The position numbers and the translations under genes were made by a program. Shown here one piece after another: positions 16,319 through 24,184 of a stretch of DNA of 64,000 nucleotides. The stretch is taken from assembly GCA_041399155.1 (NCBI GenBank), contig JAWKTI010000001.1, positions 744,001 through 808,000 on the forward strand, in the 5' to 3' direction. The DNA is from Zavarzinella sp. (GTDB taxonomy: Bacteria > Planctomycetota > Planctomycetia > Gemmatales > Gemmataceae). Under the pieces are notes generated by a model that saw only the letters and a list, made by a program, of their open reading frames with translations, had not been told where the DNA came from and ran no database searches. The first letter of the stretch is position 1. Each line of letters opens with the position of its first letter.

Positions 16319-16555
16319 ATTCTGGTAAGTCGACTGCCAGGTACTGACAGAATTGCTTTCGCAATTTCTTCTGGTGTGTAGATATATGACTCCCAGTCAT
16401 CGGCATAACTGTATGCTTGATTCGGCAATTCGTAAGGTCCCCAAACCAGCGAAAATTCGGTCAAATCGAGCAAAGGATCTGCCACCGGAGACCTCAAGGA
16501 AAATATTGAAATCCACGATTGAACCTGCCGCGATCGTTCTATTTGACTGTTACCA
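16303..16555 (-). pseudogene. ORF fragment, hypothetical protein
   Basis: One - strand frame reads RVSIGNSQIERSRQVQSWIS, then IFSLRSPVADPLLDLTEFSL, VWGPYELPNQAYSYADDWES and YIYTPEEIAKAILSVPGSRL. Composition and order look like a real protein C-terminus rather than chance, but there is no ATG start and the end runs into a palindrome. It lies directly downstream of the SseB-like gene that was split by the IS. No family is recognised. Confidence 0.35.
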
Positions 16556-16612
16556 ATTGATACACGTAACAGCGGACTTATACATCAGATCGGCAATGTT
16601 CATTCTACACGG

Positions 16613-16622
16613 GTAGTTTACC
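16613..16622. repeat. 10-bp target duplication, left (IS copy 1)
   Basis: GTAGTTTACC directly before the left inverted repeat. The same ten bases follow the right end at 18137-18146. Confidence 0.85.
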
Positions 16623-18136
16623 CCATTGATGTGAAGGTCTTGGACATCATTTTTTTGCTCGCTTCATCACCCTAAAGACTGAATCGTGGCAAGTTGTCTG
16701 TTTCAGTTTTTGGGGTTTTGGATTTGGAATTTTTGTAGGATCTGTACGCCCTACTTTGCTTTTTGCCCACTTCTTTTTCCACAGATTGCCCAATAATTCA
16801 GTTAGTCTTTCTAATATCCCCACTTCTTGTTTGATCCCTTGAAGCAGCATCTGCACATCGCGCGTTCGAAGCAATCGCGTTGCGGCCATCACCTCATCTC
16901 GGATATCTCGCCAGAGCATTTCGCCAGATACTTCATCTATTTTCTTTCCGTTTCCGACCGAAATATGCCATTTGATTGCTTCTGTAATGTTAAATAAAAT
17001 GAGGCAAAGCGATGCTTGTATTAAACCAGCCTCTGGACTGGTACCTATCAAGTGACGCAACTGAAACACTTTTGTAATCGTCGCGTATACACGCTCAATA
17101 TCCCAACGATAGCGATATATCTCTGCGATGTCGTCTGCAGGGTATCGTTTCGAATCGGTCAGGTCTGTTAGTAGTTGTATCTGCACTTTATCGCGGATAA
17201 TGCTCAGTCGGCGTACTGCGATCAATTTCGTATTCTTTTGACTTGTGATCCAGCCATGTTCTTCGATAAGTTTTCGGCCATATCGGTCTTTGCCAATTCT
17301 CGCTGGTTTTTCCGGATCTTGAATAAATTGGGTAATGCTTGCAACTCGTAAAACAAAATGGCACCCGTCATCCTTGATCATTGCAATATGCTTGTAGAAA
17401 CCATAGCATCGATCCGCCACAATTAATTTCTCGCCGCAATGGTCTTTCAGCTGTTGCAAAAGTGGAGCTAACAAGCGTGTTTCACTTGCTTCTCCATCCA
17501 ATTCCGAAGCCATTTCCATTACCAGACCAGTACTCAGATTCACTGCAACAAGTGCTTTCCCTCCAAGCAATTTTGATGCATTTTGCTTGCTTATTCTTAA
17601 AGGAAGAAGGCGCCGCATCGTATGCTTAATTACTTTGCCATCAACGGCGACAACAGTAAGTTTGCAAAGAGATTTTGGTAATTTAGAAGTCATTTTTCTT
17701 GGCAAAAGCTTTGAAATAGCCCGATAGGAATGCGAAAGGAGCCCCGCCCCAACCTCTGGCGGCATATGCGCTAATTTGTCATAAAACGCTTTGAGCGATG
17801 TAGGCAATTCACCGTTTTCAGATGCATCGATCAGACGAGCCCTGGCAGAGTGATCGGGAGAAATCAGTGAATCTCGCAACAATTGGAAAAATGAAGAGAA
17901 TGTCAAAATACGAGTGTAGGTGCGTCCACGATTTGATTGATAGATCGCTTCAAGCGTATTATTTTGGAAAATGTCATCAAGCATGAGGAAAGCGGCTTCG
18001 GCTAAAGGTAGGCGTGATAAAGCCTCTGAAGCGAATGAATTTGAAGTCATCTGTCAATCCTTGACAAAACATAAAACCTTACTCTTAAAGAACTTAGCCA
18101 AATCCTCCCAGCAGTTCAAGACCTTCACACCAATGG
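16623..18136 (-). mobile_element. IS4-family insertion sequence, copy 1 (intact)
   Basis: A 1514-bp element bounded by 20-bp inverted repeats that differ at one base (left CCATTGATGTGAAGGTCTTG; right end, reversed, CCATTGGTGTGAAGGTCTTG). It is flanked by a 10-bp direct repeat of the target and carries one transposase gene. A second copy at 36754-38266 is one base shorter and otherwise practically identical, so transposition was recent. The target is the last codons of an SseB-like gene. Confidence 0.92.
16647..18050 (-). CDS. IS4-family DDE transposase (intact)
   Basis: A 467-aa transposase. The DDE residues can be placed: first Asp in VVAVDGKVIKH, second in LIVADRCYGFYKHI, and Glu in the YREK-like box IYRYRWDIERVYATITKVFQ, where the final Lys is eight residues after the Glu. 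The N-terminal part (RLPLAEAAFLMLDDIFQNNT) is the IS4-type DNA-binding region. The start ATG at 18050 is within the element, about 85 bp from its right end. It is complete and likely functional, and could supply transposase to the frameshifted copy 2. Confidence 0.92.
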   Translation of the reverse strand: MTSNSFASEALSRLPLAEAAFLMLDDIFQNNTLEAIYQSNRGRTYTRILTFSSFFQLLRDSLISPDHSARARLIDASENGELPTSLKAFYDKLAHMPPEVGAGLLSHSYRAISKLLPRKMTSKLPKSLCKLTVVAVDGKVIKHTMRRLLPLRISKQNASKLLGGKALVAVNLSTGLVMEMASELDGEASETRLLAPLLQQLKDHCGEKLIVADRCYGFYKHIAMIKDDGCHFVLRVASITQFIQDPEKPARIGKDRYGRKLIEEHGWITSQKNTKLIAVRRLSIIRDKVQIQLLTDLTDSKRYPADDIAEIYRYRWDIERVYATITKVFQLRHLIGTSPEAGLIQASLCLILFNITEAIKWHISVGNGKKIDEVSGEMLWRDIRDEVMAATRLLRTRDVQMLLQGIKQEVGILERLTELLGNLWKKKWAKSKVGRTDPTKIPNPKPQKLKQTTCHDSVFRVMKRAKK

Positions 18137-18599
18137 GTAGTTTACCCTGGGCCATTAACTCAACATCAGCACGGGTCAGTTTGCCTCCGGCGGGGCCTGC
18201 TGGATTGATAATTACCTCCATAATACCATATTCGAGAATAGTCTCGAACAGCTTCGATGCTGTGAACACCAGAAATTCCGGTGAGTTAGGCTGCCAGCGT
18301 TTCAAAGCACAAGGATCAGAAAATGCGACCAGGGTTAATTCGCCCTGCTCGTTCTGACTTGCTGTGATAGTAGTACCACCCGCATCATTATTGCTTGATG
18401 GCACACAATAGTTACTCGTTGACAAAAGCAGGTAAAAATTGCGGCGGTTCTCTACGGTAGGTTCTGCGGTGAACGCTTCAATAGCACAGTGCAATTCTTC
18501 GTTCAGAAGACGATCAACGCCATTGGGGTTCCACAAGTTTTCCATGTTGGTTGGCTCTGGAGTTCTACGCTGAGAGAACAACCGATTAAAGATGCCCAT
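18054..18599 (-). CDS. SseB-domain protein, 3' end altered by IS insertion
   Basis: The ORF starts MGIFNRLFSQRRTPEPTNME. The core (ENRRNFYLLLSTSNYCVP, LVAFSDPCALKRWQPNSPEF, GIMEVIINPAGPAGGKLTRA, DVELMAQGKLP) matches the SseB N-terminal domain, a small fold of unclear function. The IS at 16623-18136 entered at the KLP codons. Joining the target duplication across the element gives KLPV followed by TAG, so the original protein was about 155 aa and lost almost nothing. The present ORF instead adds 26 IS-encoded residues (IGVKVLNCWEDLAKFFKSKV and following) before TGA at 18054. Confidence 0.8.
   Translation of the reverse strand: MGIFNRLFSQRRTPEPTNMENLWNPNGVDRLLNEELHCAIEAFTAEPTVENRRNFYLLLSTSNYCVPSSNNDAGGTTITASQNEQGELTLVAFSDPCALKRWQPNSPEFLVFTASKLFETILEYGIMEVIINPAGPAGGKLTRADVELMAQGKLPIGVKVLNCWEDLAKFFKSKVLCFVKD
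18137..18146. repeat. 10-bp target duplication, right (IS copy 1)
   Basis: GTAGTTTACC, matching 16613-16622, within the SseB-like coding sequence. Confidence 0.85.
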
Positions 18600-18871
18600 T
18601 GAGGTCTCCTGTGCTGACTACGGGCTAGCGCTTGAGCAGTTGCGGAAATAGAGAAGAAGTATTTACACCTGAATCGCAGGTTGGGGCTGCTTGCGATCTA
18701 CAGTATTAGTATACACGCAACAGTGAACCTAACGGTAGCTAGCGGAGGATTCGTGTTTTTTGCCATGATGAGTGGTTACAATTAAAAGCAGGAATCGCAT
18801 AGAGAGTCCGAATCTGCTGCGACACTCAAGGAGCAAAAACTGCTTTACGTACAAACAAATGAACTCTCGCC

Positions 18872-19708
18872 TTACTGCCCCACTTTGGGTGGGGTGGATT
18901 TCCAGGTGGCGCGTTTAATGATGATGGGCTGTTCTGGCTGTTCAGCGGTGGGGTCGAATTCCAGCGGCAATATTTTCCCCAGGCCGATTTCCTGTGCCAC
19001 TTTTAGCCCGTTTTGCACTTTCCCCACAATACTATATTGCGAATCGAGCAGTGGCGATGGTGCGAGGGCGATATAGAATCGCACACCACCGGAAGTGGGG
19101 TCCTCATCGTGCCACCAGCCCACGGTGCCCGTTTCGTGCTTCAGGTCCGGGCGGATTTCCGGCGTCATGAAATAGCCCAAATGGCCGATTCCCGGGTCGC
19201 CGGTGGCAGTGGGGCAACCTGCCCGAATCATCTCCAGTGGGTGCATTTTCCCCTGCTCGTCCTGAACCTGGTGCCGCACCACACGGTCGAATTTCAGGCC
19301 GTCGTAGTAGCCCGCTTCCACCAGTGCAATAAAGTTGCGCACGTGGTTGGGTGCCCACTCCGGCTGCAGTGCCAATTCAATATCACCCAGGCTGGTTTCC
19401 AGCGTCACCACGGGGTTTAGCCATTCGCCTTTCTCATTTTTCAGTTGGATGGTGGGCCATAATTCTTCGACTTTTTGCCGCACCTTCGCGGTGGATTTCC
19501 CTGCTACCGTGCTGTCAACAGGCAAACGCTGACCATTGGGCACGGTGCTGAGGGTATCCCTCGAAAAATCGGGTTGAGAATCTGGCACCGACTGTGCCGC
19601 AGCAGAAGTGGTACTGGATTCCGCAGTGGGAGAAGACGAATTATCCCCACAGCCAAATGATGAGAGAAATATGAATATCGCAATCGTTATATAAGACATT
19701 GGTTTCAT
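18872..19708 (-). CDS. cyclophilin-type peptidyl-prolyl isomerase, lipoprotein
   Basis: A 278-aa protein from ATG 19708, chosen because AGGAGG lies 10 bp upstream and because MKPMSYITIAIFIFLSSFGC gives a clean lipoprotein signal (lipobox ending at Cys). A Ser/Thr-rich linker follows, then the cyclophilin domain from about residue 100 (VTLETSLGDIELALQPEWAP, NFIALVEAGYYDGLKFDRVV, GTVGWWHDEDPTSGGVRFYI, YSIVGKVQNGLKVAQEIG). It would assist folding of exported proteins, anchored to a membrane. The usual cyclophilin FHRV motif appears as FDRV, so catalytic strength is uncertain. Confidence 0.85.
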   Translation of the reverse strand: MKPMSYITIAIFIFLSSFGCGDNSSSPTAESSTTSAAAQSVPDSQPDFSRDTLSTVPNGQRLPVDSTVAGKSTAKVRQKVEELWPTIQLKNEKGEWLNPVVTLETSLGDIELALQPEWAPNHVRNFIALVEAGYYDGLKFDRVVRHQVQDEQGKMHPLEMIRAGCPTATGDPGIGHLGYFMTPEIRPDLKHETGTVGWWHDEDPTSGGVRFYIALAPSPLLDSQYSIVGKVQNGLKVAQEIGLGKILPLEFDPTAEQPEQPIIIKRATWKSTPPKVGQ

Positions 19709-19938
19709 CGCTCGTCTGCCTCCTGCGTGCGGATACCATGTTCTTTCGGATGATAGTCTGGAGATCATTTTATGAAAAGAATCGGAATGCCGTTCTTCCG
19801 CTTTGTGCGCATCGTCATGAAGAGTGTCGAGATAATATGAGAAATATTTCATTCAAGTTCCTGCCCCACTTCCCTAAAAACCGGGCTTGACCGATTTTCC
19901 GGTTCTCGATTACGATCTGTCATGTTCAGAGAATTGCC

Positions 19939-19960
19939 GTCCGATGGGAACAAATCGGAC
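19939..19960. promoter_or_regulatory. inverted repeat upstream of PEP-CTERM gene
   Basis: GTCCGAT, 8-base spacer, ATCGGAC, located 33 bp before the ATG of the PEP-CTERM gene. It could be an operator or a 5' UTR hairpin; no other copy was noticed. Confidence 0.3.
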
Positions 19961-19992
19961 GCACAATGGAGACAAAACCAGGAGGGTTCATC

Positions 19993-20547
19993 ATGAAATA
20001 CATCACCATCTCGTTATGTAGTCTGGCGTGGATTGCATCAGTACAGGCAGGCCTGATCCCCACAAATGTCAGCATTACCCCTGAAGGATCGTATTACCGC
20101 TACACGTATTCCGTTAATCTGCAATCCGATGTCACGATCGTTCCAGGGGATTATTTCACCCTGTACGACTTTGCCGGCATGGTCGATGGCAGTGCCACCG
20201 GACCAGACAACTTTGCTTTTGGCAGCAGTGCGTTGGGTTCCACACCTAATTATTTAAGTCCCAATGACGATGCCAGTGTGCCAAATGCCACCTGGACCTA
20301 CACCGGAACTGATCCGTTGGTGGGACCAGAGAGTCTTGGCCAGTTCAGTCTCTTAAGTATTTACGGAAACCCTACTTACGACGATTTTACCGGTCAAACG
20401 CACCGCACCGTCGATGGGATTCTGAACTCCAACATTACCGAAACATCGGTACCAGTGCCAGCACCCGGTGTGCCAGAACCTACCAGCTTACTGTTGCTGG
20501 CCGGTGCCATCCCACTGGGACTGTGGTACCGCAGCCGAAAATCTTAA
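19993..20547 (+). CDS. PEP-CTERM sorting-domain protein
   Basis: A 184-aa secreted protein. The start ATG 19993 has AGGAGG 8 bp upstream and begins MKYITISLCSLAWIASVQAG, a signal peptide cut near QAG. The body is a beta-rich, acidic domain of unknown function. The C-terminus VPEPTSLLLLAGAIPLGLWY followed by RSRKS is a textbook PEP-CTERM anchor (VPEP motif, hydrophobic helix, basic tail) recognised by an exosortase/archaeosortase-type system. No exosortase gene is in this window. Confidence 0.9.
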   Translation: MKYITISLCSLAWIASVQAGLIPTNVSITPEGSYYRYTYSVNLQSDVTIVPGDYFTLYDFAGMVDGSATGPDNFAFGSSALGSTPNYLSPNDDASVPNATWTYTGTDPLVGPESLGQFSLLSIYGNPTYDDFTGQTHRTVDGILNSNITETSVPVPAPGVPEPTSLLLLAGAIPLGLWYRSRKS

Positions 20548-20617
20548 CAATTGCTCTTCCCATTCAGTGGGAGTAGGCTATACCACGTTTTTGTGAAATC
20601 AAAAGGCCAATGTCGGT

Positions 20618-21412
20618 ATGCGAACATCGCAATTAGCCACCATCTGGGAATATCGCTATTTCTGGCTGTCGCTGGTTCAGATGGATTTGAAGACCCGCTA
20701 TCGGCGCTCCTTGCTTGGGGTGGGATGGTCGCTGCTGAATCCGATCATGATGACCATTATCTTCTGTGTCATCTTTTCTCAATGGTTTAAGCAGGATTGG
20801 CGAGCTTCCGCACCGTATTATCTGGGTGGGCTGGCAGTTTGGGATTTTATCCGCCAGTGTGCCATTCAGGGTGCGTACACCTTCATCCGGACAGAGCCTT
20901 ACATTCGGCAATCGCCACTACCGTTGGCGGTGTATACCATCCGCACCACGTTGAGCTTTGGGATTCACTTTTTCATTGCCACGGGTCTCTTCATCGTTAC
21001 CGCTTTCATTTTCTATCCTGGCAACAGGCTGGAACTGGTGAAAGTACTTCCTGTGGTATTTTTAGGCCTGTTGATGATGATGGTGTTTGGCTGGGCGATT
21101 TGTGCCTTTTTCGCCTACTTGACGGTCAACTTCAGAGATGTCATTCAGTTGATTGAAGTGATTTTCACGATGGCTTTCTTTCTGACGCCTATTATCTATC
21201 CGTATGAAGTGCTGATCAACAAAGGTAAATTGTGGCTGGCAGATATCAATCCGGCAGTTGCATTTTTCCGCATGATCCGCGACCCACTGCTTTATGGGCA
21301 GTATCCGGAGGCGTATCAGTTTGGGCTGGCAGTGCTGTTCACGGTTTTTTTCTTTAGTGTGGCCATGTGGATGACCATCCGCAACGAAAAGCGGGTTATT
21401 TTCCAGTTGTAA
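20618..21412 (+). CDS. polysaccharide ABC exporter permease (Wzm-like)
   Basis: A 264-aa ABC-2 type permease with six predicted membrane spans. The N-terminal RYFWLSLVQMDLKTRYRRSL LG-type segment, WSLLNPIMMTIIFCVIFSQW, and the re-entrant FFLTPIIYPYEVL are typical of O-antigen / teichoic-acid exporters. It pairs with the ATPase gene that begins 12 bp after its stop. Together they should move an undecaprenyl-linked glycan across the inner membrane. No glycosyltransferases are adjacent, so the polymer is unknown. Confidence 0.9.
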   Translation: MRTSQLATIWEYRYFWLSLVQMDLKTRYRRSLLGVGWSLLNPIMMTIIFCVIFSQWFKQDWRASAPYYLGGLAVWDFIRQCAIQGAYTFIRTEPYIRQSPLPLAVYTIRTTLSFGIHFFIATGLFIVTAFIFYPGNRLELVKVLPVVFLGLLMMMVFGWAICAFFAYLTVNFRDVIQLIEVIFTMAFFLTPIIYPYEVLINKGKLWLADINPAVAFFRMIRDPLLYGQYPEAYQFGLAVLFTVFFFSVAMWMTIRNEKRVIFQL

Positions 21413-21423
21413 GGAGAGCAAAC

Positions 21424-22248
21424 ATGGCTAGCAAAGATACCCACGTGCGGCTGGAAGATGTTCACCTGCATTTTCATGTGGCAAGCAAAACTTCGCTGAA
21501 GGAATATGTGCTGAAGGGCCTGTTTCTGAAACGAGCCAGCAGCACTCGCGACGTCCACGTGATCCGTGGGGTGTCGCTCGATCTGCGGGAAGGCGATCGG
21601 CTGGGAATTATTGGGCACAACGGTGCGGGCAAAAGCACCCTGTTGAAACTCATTGCGGGCGTTTACCCACCCTCTGCCGGTGTGCGGGATGTGCGGGGCA
21701 AAATCTGTTCCCTGTTTGAAATTAACCTGGGCTTTGAATACGAGGCCACCGGCTGGGAAAATATTCGCTACCGTGGCTATCTGCAGGGCGAAACCCCCAG
21801 CACCATCAGCAGTAAAATCTCTGAAATTGCCGACTTCGCCGAACTGGGCAATTTCATGGATATCCCCATCAAATATTATTCCGCAGGGATGATGATGCGG
21901 CTGGCGTTTGGTATCGCCTCGTCGGTGCACCCGGAAATTCTGCTGATTGATGAAGTTCTGGCGGTGGGGGATTTGCAGTTTCAGCAAAAAGCGAAGGCCA
22001 AAATGCAGGGCCTGATGGATGAAGCGGGCCTGATGGTGTTGATTTCCCACGACCTGATTACCGTGAAAGACCTGTGTAACAAAGTAATCTGGATGGAGCA
22101 GGGCAAAGTAAAGATGTGTGGGGAACCGGAAGAAGTGACGGCTGCCTACCTTCGCGAATCAACTGCCCACCCTACTCCAGTGGGGGCGTATCAGGAACCA
22201 GTCGCGGTTGCCCAGGATGGTACCCCACCACCTGCGGAAACTCTTTGA
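21424..22248 (+). CDS. polysaccharide ABC exporter ATPase (Wzt-like)
   Basis: A 274-aa ATP-binding protein from ATG 21424 (AAGGAG at -8). Walker A IIGHNGAGKSTLLK, signature YYSAGMMMRLAFG (degenerate, as in Wzt/TagH), Walker B ILLIDEVLAVGD and H-loop VLISHD are all present. The N-terminal HLHFHVASKTSLKEYVLKGL is the Wzt/TagH-type lead-in. It has no C-terminal glycan-binding domain, only a 35-residue Pro-rich tail. Its last 77 bp overlap the convergent metallopeptidase gene. Confidence 0.92.
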   Translation: MASKDTHVRLEDVHLHFHVASKTSLKEYVLKGLFLKRASSTRDVHVIRGVSLDLREGDRLGIIGHNGAGKSTLLKLIAGVYPPSAGVRDVRGKICSLFEINLGFEYEATGWENIRYRGYLQGETPSTISSKISEIADFAELGNFMDIPIKYYSAGMMMRLAFGIASSVHPEILLIDEVLAVGDLQFQQKAKAKMQGLMDEAGLMVLISHDLITVKDLCNKVIWMEQGKVKMCGEPEEVTAAYLRESTAHPTPVGAYQEPVAVAQDGTPPPAETL

Positions 22249-22885
22249 TCAGTGCTTTCCAATCCTGATTCAGATGGGGATCGTTGCTGATTTCCGGCAG
22301 ATCATTCAAATATTGATGTGCCCACTGTACCATCGTCTGGTGGAACGAATCCACATTGCCCGCGTGGTGGCCCTTTTTCCCAAATCTGCGAAAATCTCCA
22401 TCAAAGGCTGGCCCCACGTGGTACAGTTCGTGCACCACAGTTGCCAGTTGCTGCAATGCGGGCATATTCTGAAAACGTGGTAAGTACACTTCCAGCAAAT
22501 AGAGAATCCTTACTTTCCCTATCTCCCAGGTAGGGTATCGATAGCGTTGCTCTTTTTTCCACAGATAAGGGGAGCCTTCTTCCCCACGCAGCGGAATCAG
22601 ACGTGCCATAATTCCGTGGGCAGTTCGCTGTCGTGTGCGGGTAATCCCAAAAATGATTCGTGTGGGATCGATATGGTACAACGCTGGCACGTGCGTGCAG
22701 CAGATCAGTGCCAGTGATCGCACCCACGCAGAATAATCAAATGATTCTTTGAGTATTTTGGGCTGTTTTCCCGAACGAAACAGTTGGTGCTGCGTCCGCA
22801 CCCCTGTTTGACGAATCGCCAGCAGTGGCACATCTGCCCACGTGGGCCAGTTTCGATCTTCCGATGCTTTCTGCCCACTCATCAC
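22172..22885 (-). CDS. putative zinc metallopeptidase-like protein
   Basis: A 237-aa protein without a signal peptide. The core LATVVHELYHVGPAFDGDFR RF has HExxH (HELYH), with a further Gly/Asp-rich segment and GHHAGNVDSFHQTMVQWAHQ that could give the third ligand. This layout resembles putative phage-type metallopeptidases. Its start codon overlaps the stop of the upstream beta-lactamase-fold gene (ATGA, 22882-22885), implying translational coupling. Its 3' end overlaps the convergent ABC ATPase gene. Substrate unknown. Confidence 0.65.
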   Translation of the reverse strand: MMSGQKASEDRNWPTWADVPLLAIRQTGVRTQHQLFRSGKQPKILKESFDYSAWVRSLALICCTHVPALYHIDPTRIIFGITRTRQRTAHGIMARLIPLRGEEGSPYLWKKEQRYRYPTWEIGKVRILYLLEVYLPRFQNMPALQQLATVVHELYHVGPAFDGDFRRFGKKGHHAGNVDSFHQTMVQWAHQYLNDLPEISNDPHLNQDWKALIKEFPQVVGYHPGQPRLVPDTPPLE

Positions 22886-24003
22886 TTTGACATTTGCTTG
22901 ATTGTCTTGGCAATTTCCGTTGCCACTTCGGCACGCACGGTGTTGATCGAACCACTTTGGGGCATATGCACACGGTTCGTCAGCAGGATGACCGCAGATT
23001 TCGTCGGCCGATCTACCCAGATGCTGGTTCCGGTAAAGCCGGTGTGCCCGAAGCCGCTTTTCTTTTCAAACGCCGTCCCACTTTGGGAAGAATATGCCGA
23101 AGAAACGTCCCAGCCATAGGCACGACCAAAAACCTGGCTTTTTGGTTCCAGCATTGCCTCCCAGGTGGTGGATTTCAGGATCTTACCAGTGAAAATCGCC
23201 TGCACAAATGTCGCCATGTCGTCTGCGGTGCTGAACAAGCCCGCATGGCCTGCAATCCCACCCATTGCCCAGGCACGTGGGTCATGAACCTCACCACGAA
23301 TCCATTGTTGATTTCGCTGTGCGGTGGGGGCACATTGCACACGTAGATTTTCTGGCACCAGAAAATGAGTATTTTCTAATTTTAATGGCTGTGCCACGGT
23401 CTTTTGGAAGTAGTCTGCCAGATTTTTCCCACTGAGTCGTTCCACCAAGTGGCCCAGTACGATAAACCCAACGTCGCTGTAGACCATTTTTTCGCCCAGT
23501 GGGGTTCGCAGTGGCAGTGCGGCAATCTTTCGAAGTGCGGCTTCCTTCCCACCTGCATAATCTGCCAGCGAATTGTCGGCAATCAGCCCACTGCGGTGCT
23601 GCAATAAATGAGCAATTGTTAATTTTTCTTTGCCGTTGGCAGCAATTTCTGGCCAATATTTGGCCACCGGATCGGTTAATTGCAACTTCCCTTGTTCCCA
23701 CAGATGAAAAATGCAGGTCGTGGTAGCAACGGGCTTGGTCAGCGATGCACAATCGAAGATGGTAGCCACGGTCATCGGTTGCTTTTCTGGCTGCAACTGC
23801 TTATTTCCAAAGGCTTTACGGTAAACCACCCCCTGATTCAACACCAGCAGCACCGCACCGGGGAACTTCTGGGCTCGAATCGCCTCTTCGATAATCTCCT
23901 CTGCCTTTGGGCAGGTGAATGGCTCTTTTGCATTGCTAATTTGGGTAAAACAGGCAAAAAATGCCACCAGGGCCATCGACTTGGAAAGCGGGTTCAGATT
24001 CAT
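22882..24003 (-). CDS. class C beta-lactamase-fold serine hydrolase
   Basis: A 373-aa exported protein (signal MNLNPLSKSMALVAFFACFT, cut near NAKE). The penicilloyl-serine-transferase motifs are SLTK (Ser near 89), YSDVG (YxN position) and HTGFTGTS (KTG equivalent). Such enzymes are esterases, D-aminopeptidases or transpeptidase-like proteins more often than antibiotic-resistance enzymes. The gene is followed by an overlapping metallopeptidase gene, forming a two-gene operon. Confidence 0.88.
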   Translation of the reverse strand: MNLNPLSKSMALVAFFACFTQISNAKEPFTCPKAEEIIEEAIRAQKFPGAVLLVLNQGVVYRKAFGNKQLQPEKQPMTVATIFDCASLTKPVATTTCIFHLWEQGKLQLTDPVAKYWPEIAANGKEKLTIAHLLQHRSGLIADNSLADYAGGKEAALRKIAALPLRTPLGEKMVYSDVGFIVLGHLVERLSGKNLADYFQKTVAQPLKLENTHFLVPENLRVQCAPTAQRNQQWIRGEVHDPRAWAMGGIAGHAGLFSTADDMATFVQAIFTGKILKSTTWEAMLEPKSQVFGRAYGWDVSSAYSSQSGTAFEKKSGFGHTGFTGTSIWVDRPTKSAVILLTNRVHMPQSGSINTVRAEVATEIAKTIKQMSK

Positions 24004-24184
24004 CGATAACTCCTTATCAAATAATTACTTATGAAAAATATCGTGGGACAGTAGCAGATTTCCGGTTCTCCCCACAAACAGTGGGAGGGGCGCTGCAATT
24101 GCAATTCACGCAATTTGCTGGAACCAAAGTCCGATAAAATTGGTCTATGGAAGTCGGGCGACAGTCTGAAGGAGAGACGATTCA

